This document shows positions 42,416 through 51,410 of a DNA stretch of 64,000 nt, piece by piece. The translations under genes and the position numbers were made by a program. The notes under the pieces are model-generated. The model ran no database searches, was not told the DNA's origin, and saw only the letters and a program-made list of their open reading frames with translations. How positions within the stretch are numbered: the stretch's first letter is position 1; every line of letters starts with the position of its first letter. This DNA comes from Limimaricola cinnabarinus (GTDB lineage Bacteria; Pseudomonadota; Alphaproteobacteria; Rhodobacterales; Rhodobacteraceae): the NCBI RefSeq assembly GCF_002723615.1, contig NZ_KZ304957.1, forward strand, positions 62,001 through 126,000. Reading direction: 5' to 3'.

Positions 42416-42868
42416 TCAGGCGGCCTTGGCGGCCTGATCCATCCAGTCCTTGTGCTTGCGTTCATCGGCAAGCCCGCGCTGGAACAGGTCCTTGTCGGCG
42501 GCGGGCACGGCGGCGTTGTCGACCGCGTGCTCATAAGCGGTGATGGTGTCGACCTCGTTGGTGGCCATCGCCTTGAGGATCGCGCCGTCGCCGCCGACCA
42601 TGTCGGCGAGCTTGATCTTACCGGTGGTCAGCAGCTCCTTCATGTCGCCCTCGCCGGGGACATTGGCGCCGACCCGGCCCGCCAGCGCCGTCAGCTCGGA
42701 CAGGTGCCGCAGGTGATCTTGCCGAAACTCCTCGATCTTCGCCTTGTGGGCCGGGTTTTCGAGCTTCTCGATGGTGGTCTCGTAGGCGGCGATGGCATCG
42801 TGTTCGAGAAGGATGAAATTCTCGACCAGCTTGGCCATGTCGCTCGACGTGCCGATGGTAGTGACCAT
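42416..42868 (-). CDS. Ferritin-like four-helix protein (DUF2383 type)
   Basis: A 150-residue helical protein with repeated acidic/His pairs typical of ferritin-like bundles: NFILLEHDAIAAYE, FRQDHLRHLSEL, NEVDTITAYEHAV and ADERKHKDWMD. ExxH-type positions could bind a di-iron or related centre. It resembles the PA2169/DUF2383 group; the function is unknown, possibly stress protection. A terminator lies just beyond its stop, shared with azoR. Confidence 0.8.
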   Translation of the reverse strand: MVTTIGTSSDMAKLVENFILLEHDAIAAYETTIEKLENPAHKAKIEEFRQDHLRHLSELTALAGRVGANVPGEGDMKELLTTGKIKLADMVGGDGAILKAMATNEVDTITAYEHAVDNAAVPAADKDLFQRGLADERKHKDWMDQAAKAA

Positions 42869-42911
42869 GATATCGTCCTCCGCATCTGGGGGTTGCGGAG
42901 GGCAAACGATT

Positions 42912-42937
42912 GCCGCGCCGGAGCGTTCCGGCGCGGC
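42912..42937 (-). terminator. Hairpin after ald
   Basis: GCCGCGCCGGA and TCCGGCGCGGC form eleven perfect pairs around GCGT, nine bases after the ald stop on the minus strand, followed by ATCGTTTGCC. Confidence 0.6.
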
Positions 42938-42945
42938 CTCGCCTA

Positions 42946-44064
42946 TCAGCGGGCAAGCGCTTCCTGCGCCGAGATCGCCTCGCGGCCCAGCCCCTCGCCC
43001 ACGGCGAGGTTGGTGATCAGGCCCCGATGCACGTTGAGCCCCTCGGCCAGATGCGCGTCGTCGAGGCAGGCCTGCTTCCAGCCCTTGTTCGCGATCGCCA
43101 GCACGAAGGGCATGGTGGCGTTGCCCAGGGCCAGCGTCGAGGTGCGGGCCACCGCGCCGGGCATGTTGGCGACGCAGTAATGCATGATGCCGTCGACCTC
43201 GTAGATCGGGTCCTGATGCGTCGTGGCCTTCGAGGTCTCGAAGCAGCCGCCCTGGTCGATGGCGACATCGACGATCGCCGCGCCGGGCTTCATGGTGGAG
43301 AGCTGCTCGCGGGTGACGAGCTTGGGTGCTGCGGCACCGGGCACCAGCACCGCGCCGATCACCATGTCGGCCTGCGCGACCGCGTCGGCGGTGGCGCCGG
43401 CGGAGGCATAGAGCGTACGGAAGCTGCCGCCGAACACGTCGTCGAGATAGCGCATCCGCGGCAGCGACTTGTCGAGCACGGTGACGCGCGCGCCCATCCC
43501 GGCGGCGATCTTCGCGGCATGGGTGCCGACCACGCCGCCGCCGATGACGACGACATCGGCCGGGGTCACGCCCGGCACGCCGCCCATCAGCACGCCGCGC
43601 CCGCCATTGGCCTTCTGCAGGGTCCAGGCCCCCATCTGCGGCGCAAGGCGGCCCGCGACCTCGGACATCGGCGCCAGAAGCGGCAGGCCACCGGCGCGGT
43701 CGGTCACGGTCTCGTAGGCGATGCAGGTCGCGCCCGAATTCACCAAGTCCTCGGTCTGCTCGGGGTCGGGGGCGAGGTGGAGATAGGTAAAGAGGATCTG
43801 CCCCTCGCGCAGCATCCTGCGCTCGACCGCCTGCGGCTCCTTGACCTTCACGATCATATCGGCGCCGGCAAAGATTTCCTCCGCCGTGTCCGCGATCCGC
43901 GCGCCCACCGCGCGGTAATCCTCATCCGTGAAGCCCGCGCCCATGCCGGCGCCCGCCTGCATGGTGACCTCGTGGCCATGAGCCACCGCCTCGCGCGCGG
44001 CATCGGGGGTGAGGCCGACGCGAAATTCCTGCGGCTTGATCTCAGTGGGGCAACCGATATGCAT
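42946..44064 (-). CDS. ald: Alanine dehydrogenase
   Basis: NAD-dependent oxidative deamination of L-alanine to pyruvate and ammonium, reversible. The 372 residues start MHIGCPTEIKPQEFRVGLTP and include QAGAGMGAGFTDEDY, MIVKVKEPQ, the Rossmann VIGGGVVGTHAAKIAAGMGA, and VDVAIDQGGCFETS with the catalytic region. AAGGAGGATAC precedes the ATG. The divergent Lrp/AsnC gene, 126 bases away, is its likely regulator, as with AldR-type proteins in related bacteria. Confidence 0.97.
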   Translation of the reverse strand: MHIGCPTEIKPQEFRVGLTPDAAREAVAHGHEVTMQAGAGMGAGFTDEDYRAVGARIADTAEEIFAGADMIVKVKEPQAVERRMLREGQILFTYLHLAPDPEQTEDLVNSGATCIAYETVTDRAGGLPLLAPMSEVAGRLAPQMGAWTLQKANGGRGVLMGGVPGVTPADVVVIGGGVVGTHAAKIAAGMGARVTVLDKSLPRMRYLDDVFGGSFRTLYASAGATADAVAQADMVIGAVLVPGAAAPKLVTREQLSTMKPGAAIVDVAIDQGGCFETSKATTHQDPIYEVDGIMHYCVANMPGAVARTSTLALGNATMPFVLAIANKGWKQACLDDAHLAEGLNVHRGLITNLAVGEGLGREAISAQEALAR

Positions 44065-44154
44065 ATGTATCCTCCTTGTTGCCTCCATGCTGCGCCTCGG
44101 CTGGCGCAATTGCTGACGAGATCATGGCACATTTCGGGCAGGCAGCAGAAGACC

Positions 44155-44195
44155 CTTGCATGAAAGTCCGGTTTCTTCGAATGATCTTGCATGAA
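44155..44195. promoter_or_regulatory. Direct repeat CTTGCATGAA x2 in the ald/lrp intergenic region
   Basis: CTTGCATGAA occurs at 44155-44164 and 44186-44195, 31 bases (about three helical turns) apart, the second covering the regulator's start codon. Candidate binding sites for the Lrp-type regulator, controlling both divergent genes. Confidence 0.5.
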
Positions 44196-44652
44196 CGAGA
44201 TCGACCGCATCGACCGGGCCATCCTTGCCGCCCTGCAAGCCGACGGGCGGCTGTCGAACGCGCAGCTTTCCGAGAAGGTGAACCTTTCCCCCTCGGCCTG
44301 CCACCGCCGGGTCCGGGCGCTGGAGGCGGCGGGGCTGATCCGGGGCTATGTCGCGCTCCTTGATCCGCGCAAGCTGGGCCGCCCCGTCACGGTCTTCGTG
44401 GAGATCACGCTGTCGGGTCAGGCGGACGAGCTGCTCGAAGCCTTCGAGACGGCGGTGGCGCGGATACCGGACGTGCTGGAGTGTCACCTCATGGCGGGCA
44501 CGGCGGATTACCTGCTCAAGGTGGTGGCGCGCGACAGCGAGGATTTCGCGCAGATCCACCGCCGCCATCTCGCGCGTCTTCCCGGCGTTCAGACGATGCA
44601 ATCGAGCTTTGCCTTGCGCACGGTGCGGCGCACCACGGCGCTTCCCATATGA
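44191..44652 (+). CDS. Lrp/AsnC family transcriptional regulator
   Basis: A 153-residue regulator: an N-terminal winged helix (IDRAILAALQADGRLSNAQLSEKVNLSPSACHRRVRALEAAG) and a C-terminal RAM ligand-binding domain (VFVEITLSGQ, HLMAGTADYLLKVVARD, PGVQTMQSSFALRTV). It sits head-to-head with ald, so it is likely an alanine-responsive activator of ald, by analogy with AldR/BkdR-type pairs. The ATG at 44191 lies inside the second copy of the direct repeat, suggesting self-control. Confidence 0.92.
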   Translation: MNEIDRIDRAILAALQADGRLSNAQLSEKVNLSPSACHRRVRALEAAGLIRGYVALLDPRKLGRPVTVFVEITLSGQADELLEAFETAVARIPDVLECHLMAGTADYLLKVVARDSEDFAQIHRRHLARLPGVQTMQSSFALRTVRRTTALPI

Positions 44653-44654
44653 AA

Positions 44655-44682
44655 CGCCGCCCTCCCGCGGGGGAGGGCGGCG
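44655..44682. terminator. Bidirectional hairpin between the Lrp gene and the peroxiredoxin gene
   Basis: CGCCGCCCTCCC and GGGAGGGCGGCG form twelve perfect pairs around GCGG, directly after the regulator's stop and before the convergent peroxiredoxin stop. No T-run is present. Confidence 0.6.
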
Positions 44683-44712
44683 CTCGCCGGTGCAGCAGCA
44701 TCGGATCTCGGA

Positions 44713-45243
44713 TCAGGCGGCCATCCTGGTGCCGCGGATCGGGTATTCGTTCTCGCGGATGAATTTCAGCCCGTTCAGCAGCCCTTCGAGATCGGGGCGC
44801 GCGAAGGGGGCGTTGGAGATGTCGGCGATATGCACCGTGCCGCGATCATTGATCACGAAGACGGCCGGTTCGGCAAAGGGGCGGTCGGTCTCCTGCGCCG
44901 AGCGCGGCTCGGAGACGTAAAGACCCAGCTCGAGCATCTGCGGCACGCTCAGCCCATAGGCCACGGGCGCGCTGGTGCCGGTCTCCTCGGCAAAGGCGCG
45001 GGCCTTCTCCTCGGGGTCGCCCGAGACGAGCACGACGTCGATCCCGGCCTCGTGGTACTGGGAGAGCAGCCCTTCGAGCCCTTCGACATATTTGTGGCAG
45101 ATCGGGCAATGCTTGCCGCGATAGACGACGACCATCTGCCAGTCGCGCCCCTCCATCGGTGTGCCGAGGGTGATCTCGCCGCCGCCCAGGCGGGGCAGGG
45201 TGATCTCGGGAAGGGTCGCGTCGGGGGTCGGTTTGCCGGGCAT
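44713..45243 (-). CDS. Peroxiredoxin-like (AhpC/TSA family) protein
   Basis: A thioredoxin-fold protein of 176 residues. VVVYRGKHCPICHKY holds Cys46 and Cys49, in place of the PxxxTxxC motif of standard peroxiredoxins. VLVSGDPEEKARAFAEET and PAVFVINDRGTVHIADISN are AhpC/TSA-like. The CPIC pair means it might act as a thiol reductase or atypical peroxidase. The ATG at 45243 has GAGGAGGC upstream. Confidence 0.85.
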   Translation of the reverse strand: MPGKPTPDATLPEITLPRLGGGEITLGTPMEGRDWQMVVVYRGKHCPICHKYVEGLEGLLSQYHEAGIDVVLVSGDPEEKARAFAEETGTSAPVAYGLSVPQMLELGLYVSEPRSAQETDRPFAEPAVFVINDRGTVHIADISNAPFARPDLEGLLNGLKFIRENEYPIRGTRMAA

Positions 45244-45329
45244 GATGCCTCCTCGTGGGTCCGTTTCCGGCGGCACAACGCGGCAGCCGCCATCCGGGTC
45301 GTCCCGATCACGAAGAAGGGATGTCGATG

Positions 45330-45644
45330 TCAGCGCAGCACTTCGGCGGTCACCACCCGGCGCACGAAGCTCGCCATGCCGCCGGGGCCGGAGGCGCGGT
45401 CCTTGAGATGGATGGTGATGTCGGGGCGCTTCGAGGCGATCACGCCGATCAGCTCGCCCCGGACCCGGTCGTCGAGCCCCGCGCCCATGACCACGCAGGC
45501 GATGGCGGGCTCGGTGTCGAGCTGGCGTTCCACCTCCGCGCGGTCATGCGCGCCGAGCCATTCGACCGGCAGGTCCTGAAGCTCGCGCGCCACGGTCTCG
45601 TCCACGCCGGGCAGACGGCCGACCAGAAGGATGACGGGTTTCAT
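45330..45644 (-). CDS. Hypothetical protein
   Basis: A 104-residue protein starting at the ATG at 45644 with GGGAGGCG upstream. Alternating hydrophobic strands and amphipathic helices (KPVILLVGRLPGVD, IACVVMGAGLDDRVRGELIGVI, ITIHLKDRASGPGG) suggest a small Rossmann-like or receiver-like fold without a phosphoacceptor Asp. I recognise no family. It lies between rpsU and the peroxiredoxin gene on the same strand, separated from rpsU by a terminator. Confidence 0.7.
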   Translation of the reverse strand: MKPVILLVGRLPGVDETVARELQDLPVEWLGAHDRAEVERQLDTEPAIACVVMGAGLDDRVRGELIGVIASKRPDITIHLKDRASGPGGMASFVRRVVTAEVLR

Positions 45645-45704
45645 CGGCGCCTCCCAAAACTGCACGGGGAACAGTCTAGCAAGGAAACGCCATGGCGCGG
45701 GCAC

Positions 45705-45738
45705 GAAAAAACCCCCGGAGCCGTCGCCTCGGGGGTTT
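45705..45738 (-). terminator. Intrinsic terminator of rpsU
   Basis: On the minus strand the stem is AAACCCCCG/CGGGGGTTT (arms 45730-45738 and 45709-45717), followed by a run of six T. It lies 27 bases after the rpsU stop. Confidence 0.85.
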
Positions 45739-45764
45739 CGTCGTTCGAAAGCTCGCGCGTGATC

Positions 45765-45971
45765 TCAGAGGAGACCTTCGCGCTGGGCCTTCTTGCGGGC
45801 GAGTTTGCGCTGACGCCGGATGGCCTCGGCCTTCTCGCGCGCTTTCTTCTCGGAGGGCTTCTCGAAATGCTGCTTGAGCTTCATCTCGCGGAACACACCC
45901 TCGCGCTGCAACTTCTTCTTCAGAGCCCGGAGGGCCTGATCGACGTTGTTGTCGCGAACGCTGACCTGCAT
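45765..45971 (-). CDS. rpsU: 30S ribosomal protein S21
   Basis: Small, very basic ribosomal protein of 68 residues: [40 protein letters not shown] and a Lys/Arg-rich tail. S21 binds near the anti-Shine-Dalgarno end of 16S rRNA. AAAGGTGGTG precedes the ATG. It is divergent from the COQ9 gene across about 100 bases, and is followed by a strong terminator. Confidence 0.98.
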   Translation of the reverse strand: MQVSVRDNNVDQALRALKKKLQREGVFREMKLKQHFEKPSEKKAREKAEAIRRQRKLARKKAQREGLL

Positions 45972-46075
45972 GTGGTTTTCACCACCTTTCTAAGCTGGAG
46001 TTTCAAGATTGCAGGAAGCGGCCGTATAGCAAAGCCCCGGCCACTTGTCTAGGCTGGAGGCGAAGGGAGACGCCA

Positions 46076-46801
46076 ATGACCCATTCCACCACCGGCGCGC
46101 CCGAGGGCGCCCCGCCACCAGATCCGCAGATCGCGGCGCTGCTCGACGCGATCCTGCCGCATGTCGCCTTCGACGGCTGGTCCGAGACGGCCTTTCGCGC
46201 CGCAGTTCAGGAGCAGGGCATGACGCTGGCGCAGGCGCATGCGCTCTGCCCGCGCGGCGCGATCGACCTCGCGGTGGCGCTGCACGACGCGGGCGACCGC
46301 GCCATGGTCGAGGCCGTGCGCGCCGCCGAGCTGGGCGAGATGCGCTACCGCGACCGGGTCGCCTTCGCGCTGCGCGCGCGGATCGAGGCGGTGCGCGACA
46401 AGGAGGCGCTGCGCCGCGCGACGACGCTTTTCGCCCTGCCGCATCACGCCGCCGAGGGCTCGCGCCTGCTGTGGCGCACCGCCGATTCGGTCTGGACCGC
46501 GCTGGGCGACGCCTCCGACGACGTGAACTGGTACACCAAGCGTGCGACGCTCTCGGGCGTCTGGGCCTCGGTGGTGCTCTACTGGCTCGGCGATGACAGC
46601 CTCGATCATCAGGCGACATGGTCCTTCATCGACCGGCGCATCGACGACGTGATGCGCATCGAAAGGGCCAAGGCCAGCGCCAACAAGTCGGTGCTGCTGA
46701 AGCCGGTGACGGGGGCGCTGTCGTTCCTGTTCTCGGGCGTGCATGCCCCGAACCGCAAGCCCCCCATGGATCTGCCCGGACATTGGAGCCCCCGCCGATG
46801 A
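46076..46801 (+). CDS. COQ9 family protein, ubiquinone biosynthesis
   Basis: A 241-residue TetR-like lipid-binding protein of the COQ9 family, found in mitochondria and alphaproteobacteria, where it assists the hydroxylation step of ubiquinone synthesis. Signatures are HVAFDGWSETAFRAA, ALFALPHHAAEGSRLLWRTADSVWTALGD, and DDVNWYTKRATLSGVWASVVLYWLGD. GAGGCGAAGGGAG precedes the ATG. Its stop overlaps the start of a quinone oxidoreductase gene, consistent with quinone-related roles for both; ubiA is elsewhere in the window. Confidence 0.93.
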   Translation: MTHSTTGAPEGAPPPDPQIAALLDAILPHVAFDGWSETAFRAAVQEQGMTLAQAHALCPRGAIDLAVALHDAGDRAMVEAVRAAELGEMRYRDRVAFALRARIEAVRDKEALRRATTLFALPHHAAEGSRLLWRTADSVWTALGDASDDVNWYTKRATLSGVWASVVLYWLGDDSLDHQATWSFIDRRIDDVMRIERAKASANKSVLLKPVTGALSFLFSGVHAPNRKPPMDLPGHWSPRR

Positions 46802-47775
46802 TGATGCGCGCCATCGAGATCGCCCGCCCCGGCGGGCCGGACATGCTGCGCGAGACGCAGCGCCCGCGCCCCGAACCCAAAGAGGGCGAAATCGTCATCG
46901 ACGTCGCCTTTGCGGGCGTGAACCGCCCCGACGCGCTGCAGCGCGCGGGCGCCTACGCGCCACCGCCCGATGCCTCGGACCTGCCGGGGCTGGAGGTGTC
47001 GGGCCATGTCGCGGCGATCGGGCCGGGGGTCACCGGATGGGCCATGGGCGACGCGGTCTGCGCGCTGGTGCCGGGCGGCGGCTATGCCGAGGCCGTGGCC
47101 ACACCGGCGGCGCATTGCCTGCCCGTGCCCGAAGGCATGGGGCTGAAAGAGGCCGCCTGCCTGCCCGAGACCTTCTTCACCGTCTGGTCCAACGTCTTCA
47201 TGCGCGGCGGGCTGAAGGACGGCGAGCGGTTCCTGGTGCATGGCGGCTCCTCGGGCATCGGCACCACGGCGATCCAGCTTGTCCGGCATTTCGGCGCGCG
47301 GGTCTTCGCCACCGCCGGATCGGCCGAGAAATGCGCCGCCTGCGAGCGCCTCGGGGCCGAACGCGCGATCAATTACCGCGAGACGGATTTCGTCGAAGTG
47401 CTGCGCGAGGAGGGCGGGGCCGACCTGATCCTCGACATGGTGGGCGGCGATTATATCGCCCGCAATCTCAAGGCGCTGGCCGATGACGGGCGGCTGGTGC
47501 AGATCGCCTTCCTGCAAGGGCCGAAGGTCGAGCTGAACCTCGCGCCGCTGATGATGCGGCGGCTGACGCTCACCGGCTCGACCCTGCGCCCGCAATCCAT
47601 CGCCGCCAAGTCCGCCATCGCCGCCGAGCTGCGCACGCAGGTCTGGCCGCTGCTCGATGCGGGCCGGATCGGCCCGGTGATGGACAGCAGCTATCCGCTG
47701 GCCGAGGCGGCGGCGGCGCATGCGCGCATGGAAAGCTCCGAGCATATCGGCAAGATCGTCCTGCAGGTCGGCTGA
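46798..47775 (+). CDS. NAD(P)H-quinone oxidoreductase (zeta-crystallin-like MDR)
   Basis: A 325-residue medium-chain dehydrogenase/reductase without structural zinc ligands. AFAGVNRPDALQRAGAY, LEVSGHVAAIGPGVTG, the NADPH-binding VHGGSSGIGTTAIQLVRHFGA and ILDMVGGDYIARNLKALADDGRLV match quinone oxidoreductase/PIG3-type enzymes. Three ATGs occur in a row (46798, 46801, 46804); I use the first, which overlaps the COQ9 stop by ATGA. Confidence 0.9.
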   Translation: MMMRAIEIARPGGPDMLRETQRPRPEPKEGEIVIDVAFAGVNRPDALQRAGAYAPPPDASDLPGLEVSGHVAAIGPGVTGWAMGDAVCALVPGGGYAEAVATPAAHCLPVPEGMGLKEAACLPETFFTVWSNVFMRGGLKDGERFLVHGGSSGIGTTAIQLVRHFGARVFATAGSAEKCAACERLGAERAINYRETDFVEVLREEGGADLILDMVGGDYIARNLKALADDGRLVQIAFLQGPKVELNLAPLMMRRLTLTGSTLRPQSIAAKSAIAAELRTQVWPLLDAGRIGPVMDSSYPLAEAAAAHARMESSEHIGKIVLQVG

Positions 47776-47909
47776 GACCCGCGCCCCGGGTGGCGGGTTG
47801 ACGCGCGCGTAACGCGACGTCGCCCGGCGCCGAAGGGTCGGTTTCGCCTTGTTGCCGCCGAAAACCGCGCGCTACCAATCGGGCAAGGATCCGTAAGGAA
47901 AGGCTGATC

Positions 47910-48668
47910 ATGAAAATTCTCGTCCCCGTGAAGCGGGTGATCGACTACAACGTGAAGGTCCGGGTGAAGTCGGACGGCTCGGGCGTCGATCTGGCCAATG
48001 TGAAGATGTCGATGAACCCGTTCGACGAGATCGCGGTCGAAGAGGCGATCCGGCTGAAGGAGGCGGGCACCGCCACGGAGGTCGTCGCCGTCTCGATCGG
48101 CGTGAAACAGGCTCAGGAGACGCTGCGCACGGCGCTGGCCATGGGCGCGGATCGCGCGATCCTCGTGGTCGCCGCCGATGATCCGACCCAGGACATCGAG
48201 CCGCTGGCCGTGGCCAAGATCCTTGCCAAGGTGGTCGAAGAAGAGCAGCCGCAGATGGTGCTCTGCGGCAAGCAGGCGATCGACAACGACATGAACGCCA
48301 CCGGCCAGATGCTCTCGGCGCTCCTGGGCTGGTCCCAGGCCACCTTCGCCTCCGAGGTGAAGATCGAGGGCGAGAGCGCGCAGGTGACGCGCGAGGTCGA
48401 TGGCGGCCTGCAGACCATCTCGGTCAAGCTGCCGGCGATCGTCAGCGTCGATCTGCGGCTCAACGAGCCGCGCTACGCGTCGCTCCCGAACATCATGAAG
48501 GCCAAGAAGAAGCCCTTGGACGAGAAGACCGCCGCCGATTTCGGCGTCGACGTCTCGCCCCGGCTGGAGGTGGTGAAGACCGCCGAGCCGCCGGAGCGCA
48601 AGGCGGGGATGATGGTCGGCTCGGTCGACGATCTGGTCGAAAAGCTCAAAGATCTGGGGGTGGTGTGA
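47910..48668 (+). CDS. etfB: Electron transfer flavoprotein beta subunit
   Basis: Subunit of ETF, which carries electrons from acyl-CoA and related dehydrogenases to ETF-ubiquinone oxidoreductase. The 252 residues match Etf[60 protein letters not shown], and [19 protein letters not shown], the dehydrogenase-recognition loop region. TAAGGAAAGG precedes the ATG. The etfA start overlaps its stop. Confidence 0.97.
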   Translation: MKILVPVKRVIDYNVKVRVKSDGSGVDLANVKMSMNPFDEIAVEEAIRLKEAGTATEVVAVSIGVKQAQETLRTALAMGADRAILVVAADDPTQDIEPLAVAKILAKVVEEEQPQMVLCGKQAIDNDMNATGQMLSALLGWSQATFASEVKIEGESAQVTREVDGGLQTISVKLPAIVSVDLRLNEPRYASLPNIMKAKKKPLDEKTAADFGVDVSPRLEVVKTAEPPERKAGMMVGSVDDLVEKLKDLGVV

Positions 48669-49594
48669 TGAGCGTTCTTCTTCTGGCCGAGGTCACGGAC
48701 GGCGAACTGAACCACGACGCCACCGCCCGCGCCGTCGCCGCCACGGCACCGCTGGGCGACTTGACGCTCTTGTGCGTCGGCGCCAAGGCCAAGGACGCGG
48801 CCAACGCCGCCGCCGCGATCGCGGGCGTGGCAAAGGTGCTCTGCGCCGAGGACGCGCTTTACAGCCACCGTCTGGCCGAGCCGGTCGCCGCACTGGTGGC
48901 GCAGCTGGCCGAGGGGCATGATCACGTCGCCGCCCCCGCGACGACGGACGCCAAGAACATCATGCCGCGCGTCGCCGCACTCCTGGACGTGATGATCATC
49001 CCCGACGTGCTGGCGATCCACGAGGACGGCAGCTTCGACCGCCCGGTCTATGCCGGCAACGCGGTGCAGACGGTGAAGTCGAAGGACGCGACCAAGGTCT
49101 TCACCATCCGCACCACCGGCTTCGAGCCGGCGGGCGATGGCGGCTCGGCCCCGGTCGAGGATGTGGCGGCGGCCGCCGATCCGGGCCTGTCGGCTTGGGT
49201 CGAGGACAAGCTCGCCGAGAGCGACCGGCCCGAGCTGACCTCCGCCGGCATCGTCGTCTCCGGCGGGCGCGGCGTCGGCTCGGAGGAGAACTTCGCGCTG
49301 ATCGAGAAGCTCGCCGACAAGCTCGGCGCGGCGGTGGGGGCCTCGCGCGCCGCCGTCGACTCGGGCTTTGCGCCGAACGACTGGCAGGTCGGGCAGACCG
49401 GCAAGGTCGTCGCACCCGCGCTCTACGTCGCGGTCGGCATCTCGGGCGCGATCCAGCATCTCGCGGGAATGAAGGATTCGAAGGTGATCGTGGCGATCAA
49501 CAAGGACGAGGAAGCGCCGATCTTCCAGGTCGCCGATTACGGCCTCGTCGCCGATCTGTTCACTGCCCTGCCGGAGCTGACCGAGAAGCTCTGA
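48668..49594 (+). CDS. etfA: Electron transfer flavoprotein alpha subunit
   Basis: FAD-binding subunit of ETF, 308 residues. [22 protein letters not shown] at the start and the C-terminal FAD domain ([71 protein letters not shown]) are unmistakable. The ATG at 48668 shares its A with the etfB stop (TGATG). It serves the acyl-CoA dehydrogenase encoded at 25.9 kb among others. A GC-rich hairpin follows the stop. Confidence 0.97.
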   Translation: MSVLLLAEVTDGELNHDATARAVAATAPLGDLTLLCVGAKAKDAANAAAAIAGVAKVLCAEDALYSHRLAEPVAALVAQLAEGHDHVAAPATTDAKNIMPRVAALLDVMIIPDVLAIHEDGSFDRPVYAGNAVQTVKSKDATKVFTIRTTGFEPAGDGGSAPVEDVAAAADPGLSAWVEDKLAESDRPELTSAGIVVSGGRGVGSEENFALIEKLADKLGAAVGASRAAVDSGFAPNDWQVGQTGKVVAPALYVAVGISGAIQHLAGMKDSKVIVAINKDEEAPIFQVADYGLVADLFTALPELTEKL

Positions 49595-49602
49595 GCCTTG
49601 CA

Positions 49603-49625
49603 GGGGGCGGCACCGCGCCGCCCCC
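49603..49625. terminator. Hairpin between etfA and the convergent DUF6473 gene
   Basis: GGGGGCGGC and GCCGCCCCC form nine perfect pairs around ACCGC. There is no strong T-run, so termination strength is uncertain. Confidence 0.5.
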
Positions 49626-49629
49626 CGCT

Positions 49630-50379
49630 TCAGGCCGCCTGCAGGGCGAAGGCTTCGCCCAGCGCCCGGGCCACGGCGCGGTGCCGCGCGGCTTCGGGCA
49701 AATGGGGCCGCGGCGCGGTGACGATGCCATCGACGATCGGGCGCAGGGCCTCGACCATGGCAGGGGTCACGAACAGCGGATCCTCTCCCAGCCCCGCCTT
49801 GCCGCGCCGCTCAGACATGACGACCAGCGTCACCGGCGGGGCGAGGTTGCTGATCAGCTTGCGCATCCGCATGGTCCAGGCGGTGCACATTTCCTCCCGC
49901 AGCGTCTCGAAGCGCGCCGCATCATGCGCCTTGAGCGCCAGCAGCATGTGGCGCGTGTAGCAGAATTCGGTGAAGTCGATATCCGGGTAGAGCGACCGCA
50001 GCACCGGGGAGGCCTTGAGAAACCGGTCGTTGCGGCGCGGATGCACGGTAAAGAGCCGGTTCGACACGCCATGCGCCCCCGTGACCTGCAACACCACCCG
50101 CTCGGCGCGGCCGCAGATGTCGAGCAGCGCCGCATCATTCAGATGCGCCCCCGCGCCGGCATTGAGCGTGCCGAGATTGATGCAGCTCTGGCCGATGCGC
50201 CGCTCCAAGAGCGCCACGAAGGGCGCCTCCAGCCCCGGCCCGAAGGTCTCCGTCCCGCCGGGGCAGGCGATGTAGCGCCCCGCCAGACGCCGCCGCGGCC
50301 CCCGCACATCGAGCCGTGATCCTTCGTAACGCACACGCGCGATCGTACCGGCCAATTGGCCGTTTCCGTCATGCCCCAT
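49630..50379 (-). CDS. DUF6473 family protein
   Basis: A 249-residue protein with an alpha/beta layout: RYEGSRLDVRGPRRRLAGRYIACPGGTETFG is the family hallmark, followed by NLGTLNAGAGAHLND and VVLQVTGAHGVSNRLFTVHPRRNDRFLKA. SGNH-like hydrolase or sulfotransferase-like folds have been considered for such proteins, but no function is known. It is common in Rhodobacteraceae. It converges on etfA and is divergent from hbd. Confidence 0.75.
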   Translation of the reverse strand: MGHDGNGQLAGTIARVRYEGSRLDVRGPRRRLAGRYIACPGGTETFGPGLEAPFVALLERRIGQSCINLGTLNAGAGAHLNDAALLDICGRAERVVLQVTGAHGVSNRLFTVHPRRNDRFLKASPVLRSLYPDIDFTEFCYTRHMLLALKAHDAARFETLREEMCTAWTMRMRKLISNLAPPVTLVVMSERRGKAGLGEDPLFVTPAMVEALRPIVDGIVTAPRPHLPEAARHRAVARALGEAFALQAA

Positions 50380-50515
50380 GGCACACCCTCACCCAGTTTC
50401 CCGCCTGCCAAGAGACCACGGAAGCCTTGCGATACCGCTAAGCCGCGCCGCTCCCCTTGTGACGGGGGCGAGAGCGGACCTATGTTGCGCGCGAACAGGA
50501 GAGGAAGGCAGGACC

Positions 50516-51391
50516 ATGACGATCGAACGGGTGGGCGTGATCGGCGCCGGGCAGATGGGCAACGGCATCGCGCATGTCTTTGCCCGGGCGGGCTACGAGG
50601 TGCTGATCACCGATGTGCAGGCCGAGGCGCTCGACAAGGCGATGAAGACGATCGAGCGCAATCTCGACCGGCAGATCGCCAAGGGCGCGCTGGAGGAGGC
50701 GCAGAAGACCGAGGCGCTGGGCCGGATCTCGACCACGCAGACCCTGACCGATCTGGGCCCCTGCGACCTGATCATCGAGGCCGCGACCGAGCGCGAGGCG
50801 GTCAAGACCGCGATCTTCGAGGAGCTGGTGCCGCATCTGGCCGAGCACACGATCCTGACCTCGAACACCTCCTCGATCTCGATCACCCGCCTGGCGAGCC
50901 GCACCGACCGGCCCGAGAAGTTCATGGGCTTCCACTTCATGAACCCCGTGCCGGTGATGAGCCTCGTCGAGCTGATCCGCGGCATCGCCACCGACGAGGA
51001 GACCTTCCGCGCCTGTCTCGAAGTGGTCGACCGGCTGGGCAAGACGGCGGCGACCTCCGAGGATTTCCCGGCCTTCATCGTCAACCGCATCCTGATGCCG
51101 ATGATCAACGAGGCGGTCTACACGCTCTATGAGGGCGTGGGCTCGGTCTCCTCGATCGACACCTCGCTCAAGCTCGGGGCGAATCACCCGATGGGGCCGC
51201 TGGAGCTTGCGGATTTCATCGGGCTCGACACCTGTCTCGCCATCATGAACGTGCTGCATGACGGGCTGGCGGACACCAAGTACCGGCCCTGTCCGCTGCT
51301 GACCAAATATGTCGAGGCGGGCTGGCTTGGCCGCAAGACCGGGCGCGGCTTTTACGACTACCGCGGCGAGACCCCGGTGCCGACGCGCTGA
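50516..51391 (+). CDS. 3-hydroxybutyryl-CoA dehydrogenase
   Basis: Oxidises (S)-3-hydroxybutyryl-CoA to acetoacetyl-CoA with NAD(P). The 291 residues start with the dinucleotide fold VGVIGAGQMGNGIAHVFARAG; the catalytic His is in MGFHFMNPVPVMSLVELI; and FIVNRILMPMINEAVYTLYEGVGS and NHPMGPLELADFIGLDTCL complete the HBDH signature. The ATG at 50516 has GAGGAAGGCAGG upstream. Its end is followed by ptsH on the other strand. Often called hbd or paaH in related genomes. Confidence 0.95.
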   Translation: MTIERVGVIGAGQMGNGIAHVFARAGYEVLITDVQAEALDKAMKTIERNLDRQIAKGALEEAQKTEALGRISTTQTLTDLGPCDLIIEAATEREAVKTAIFEELVPHLAEHTILTSNTSSISITRLASRTDRPEKFMGFHFMNPVPVMSLVELIRGIATDEETFRACLEVVDRLGKTAATSEDFPAFIVNRILMPMINEAVYTLYEGVGSVSSIDTSLKLGANHPMGPLELADFIGLDTCLAIMNVLHDGLADTKYRPCPLLTKYVEAGWLGRKTGRGFYDYRGETPVPTR

Positions 51392-51410
51392 ACGAAGCGG
51401 GGGAGGGGGC

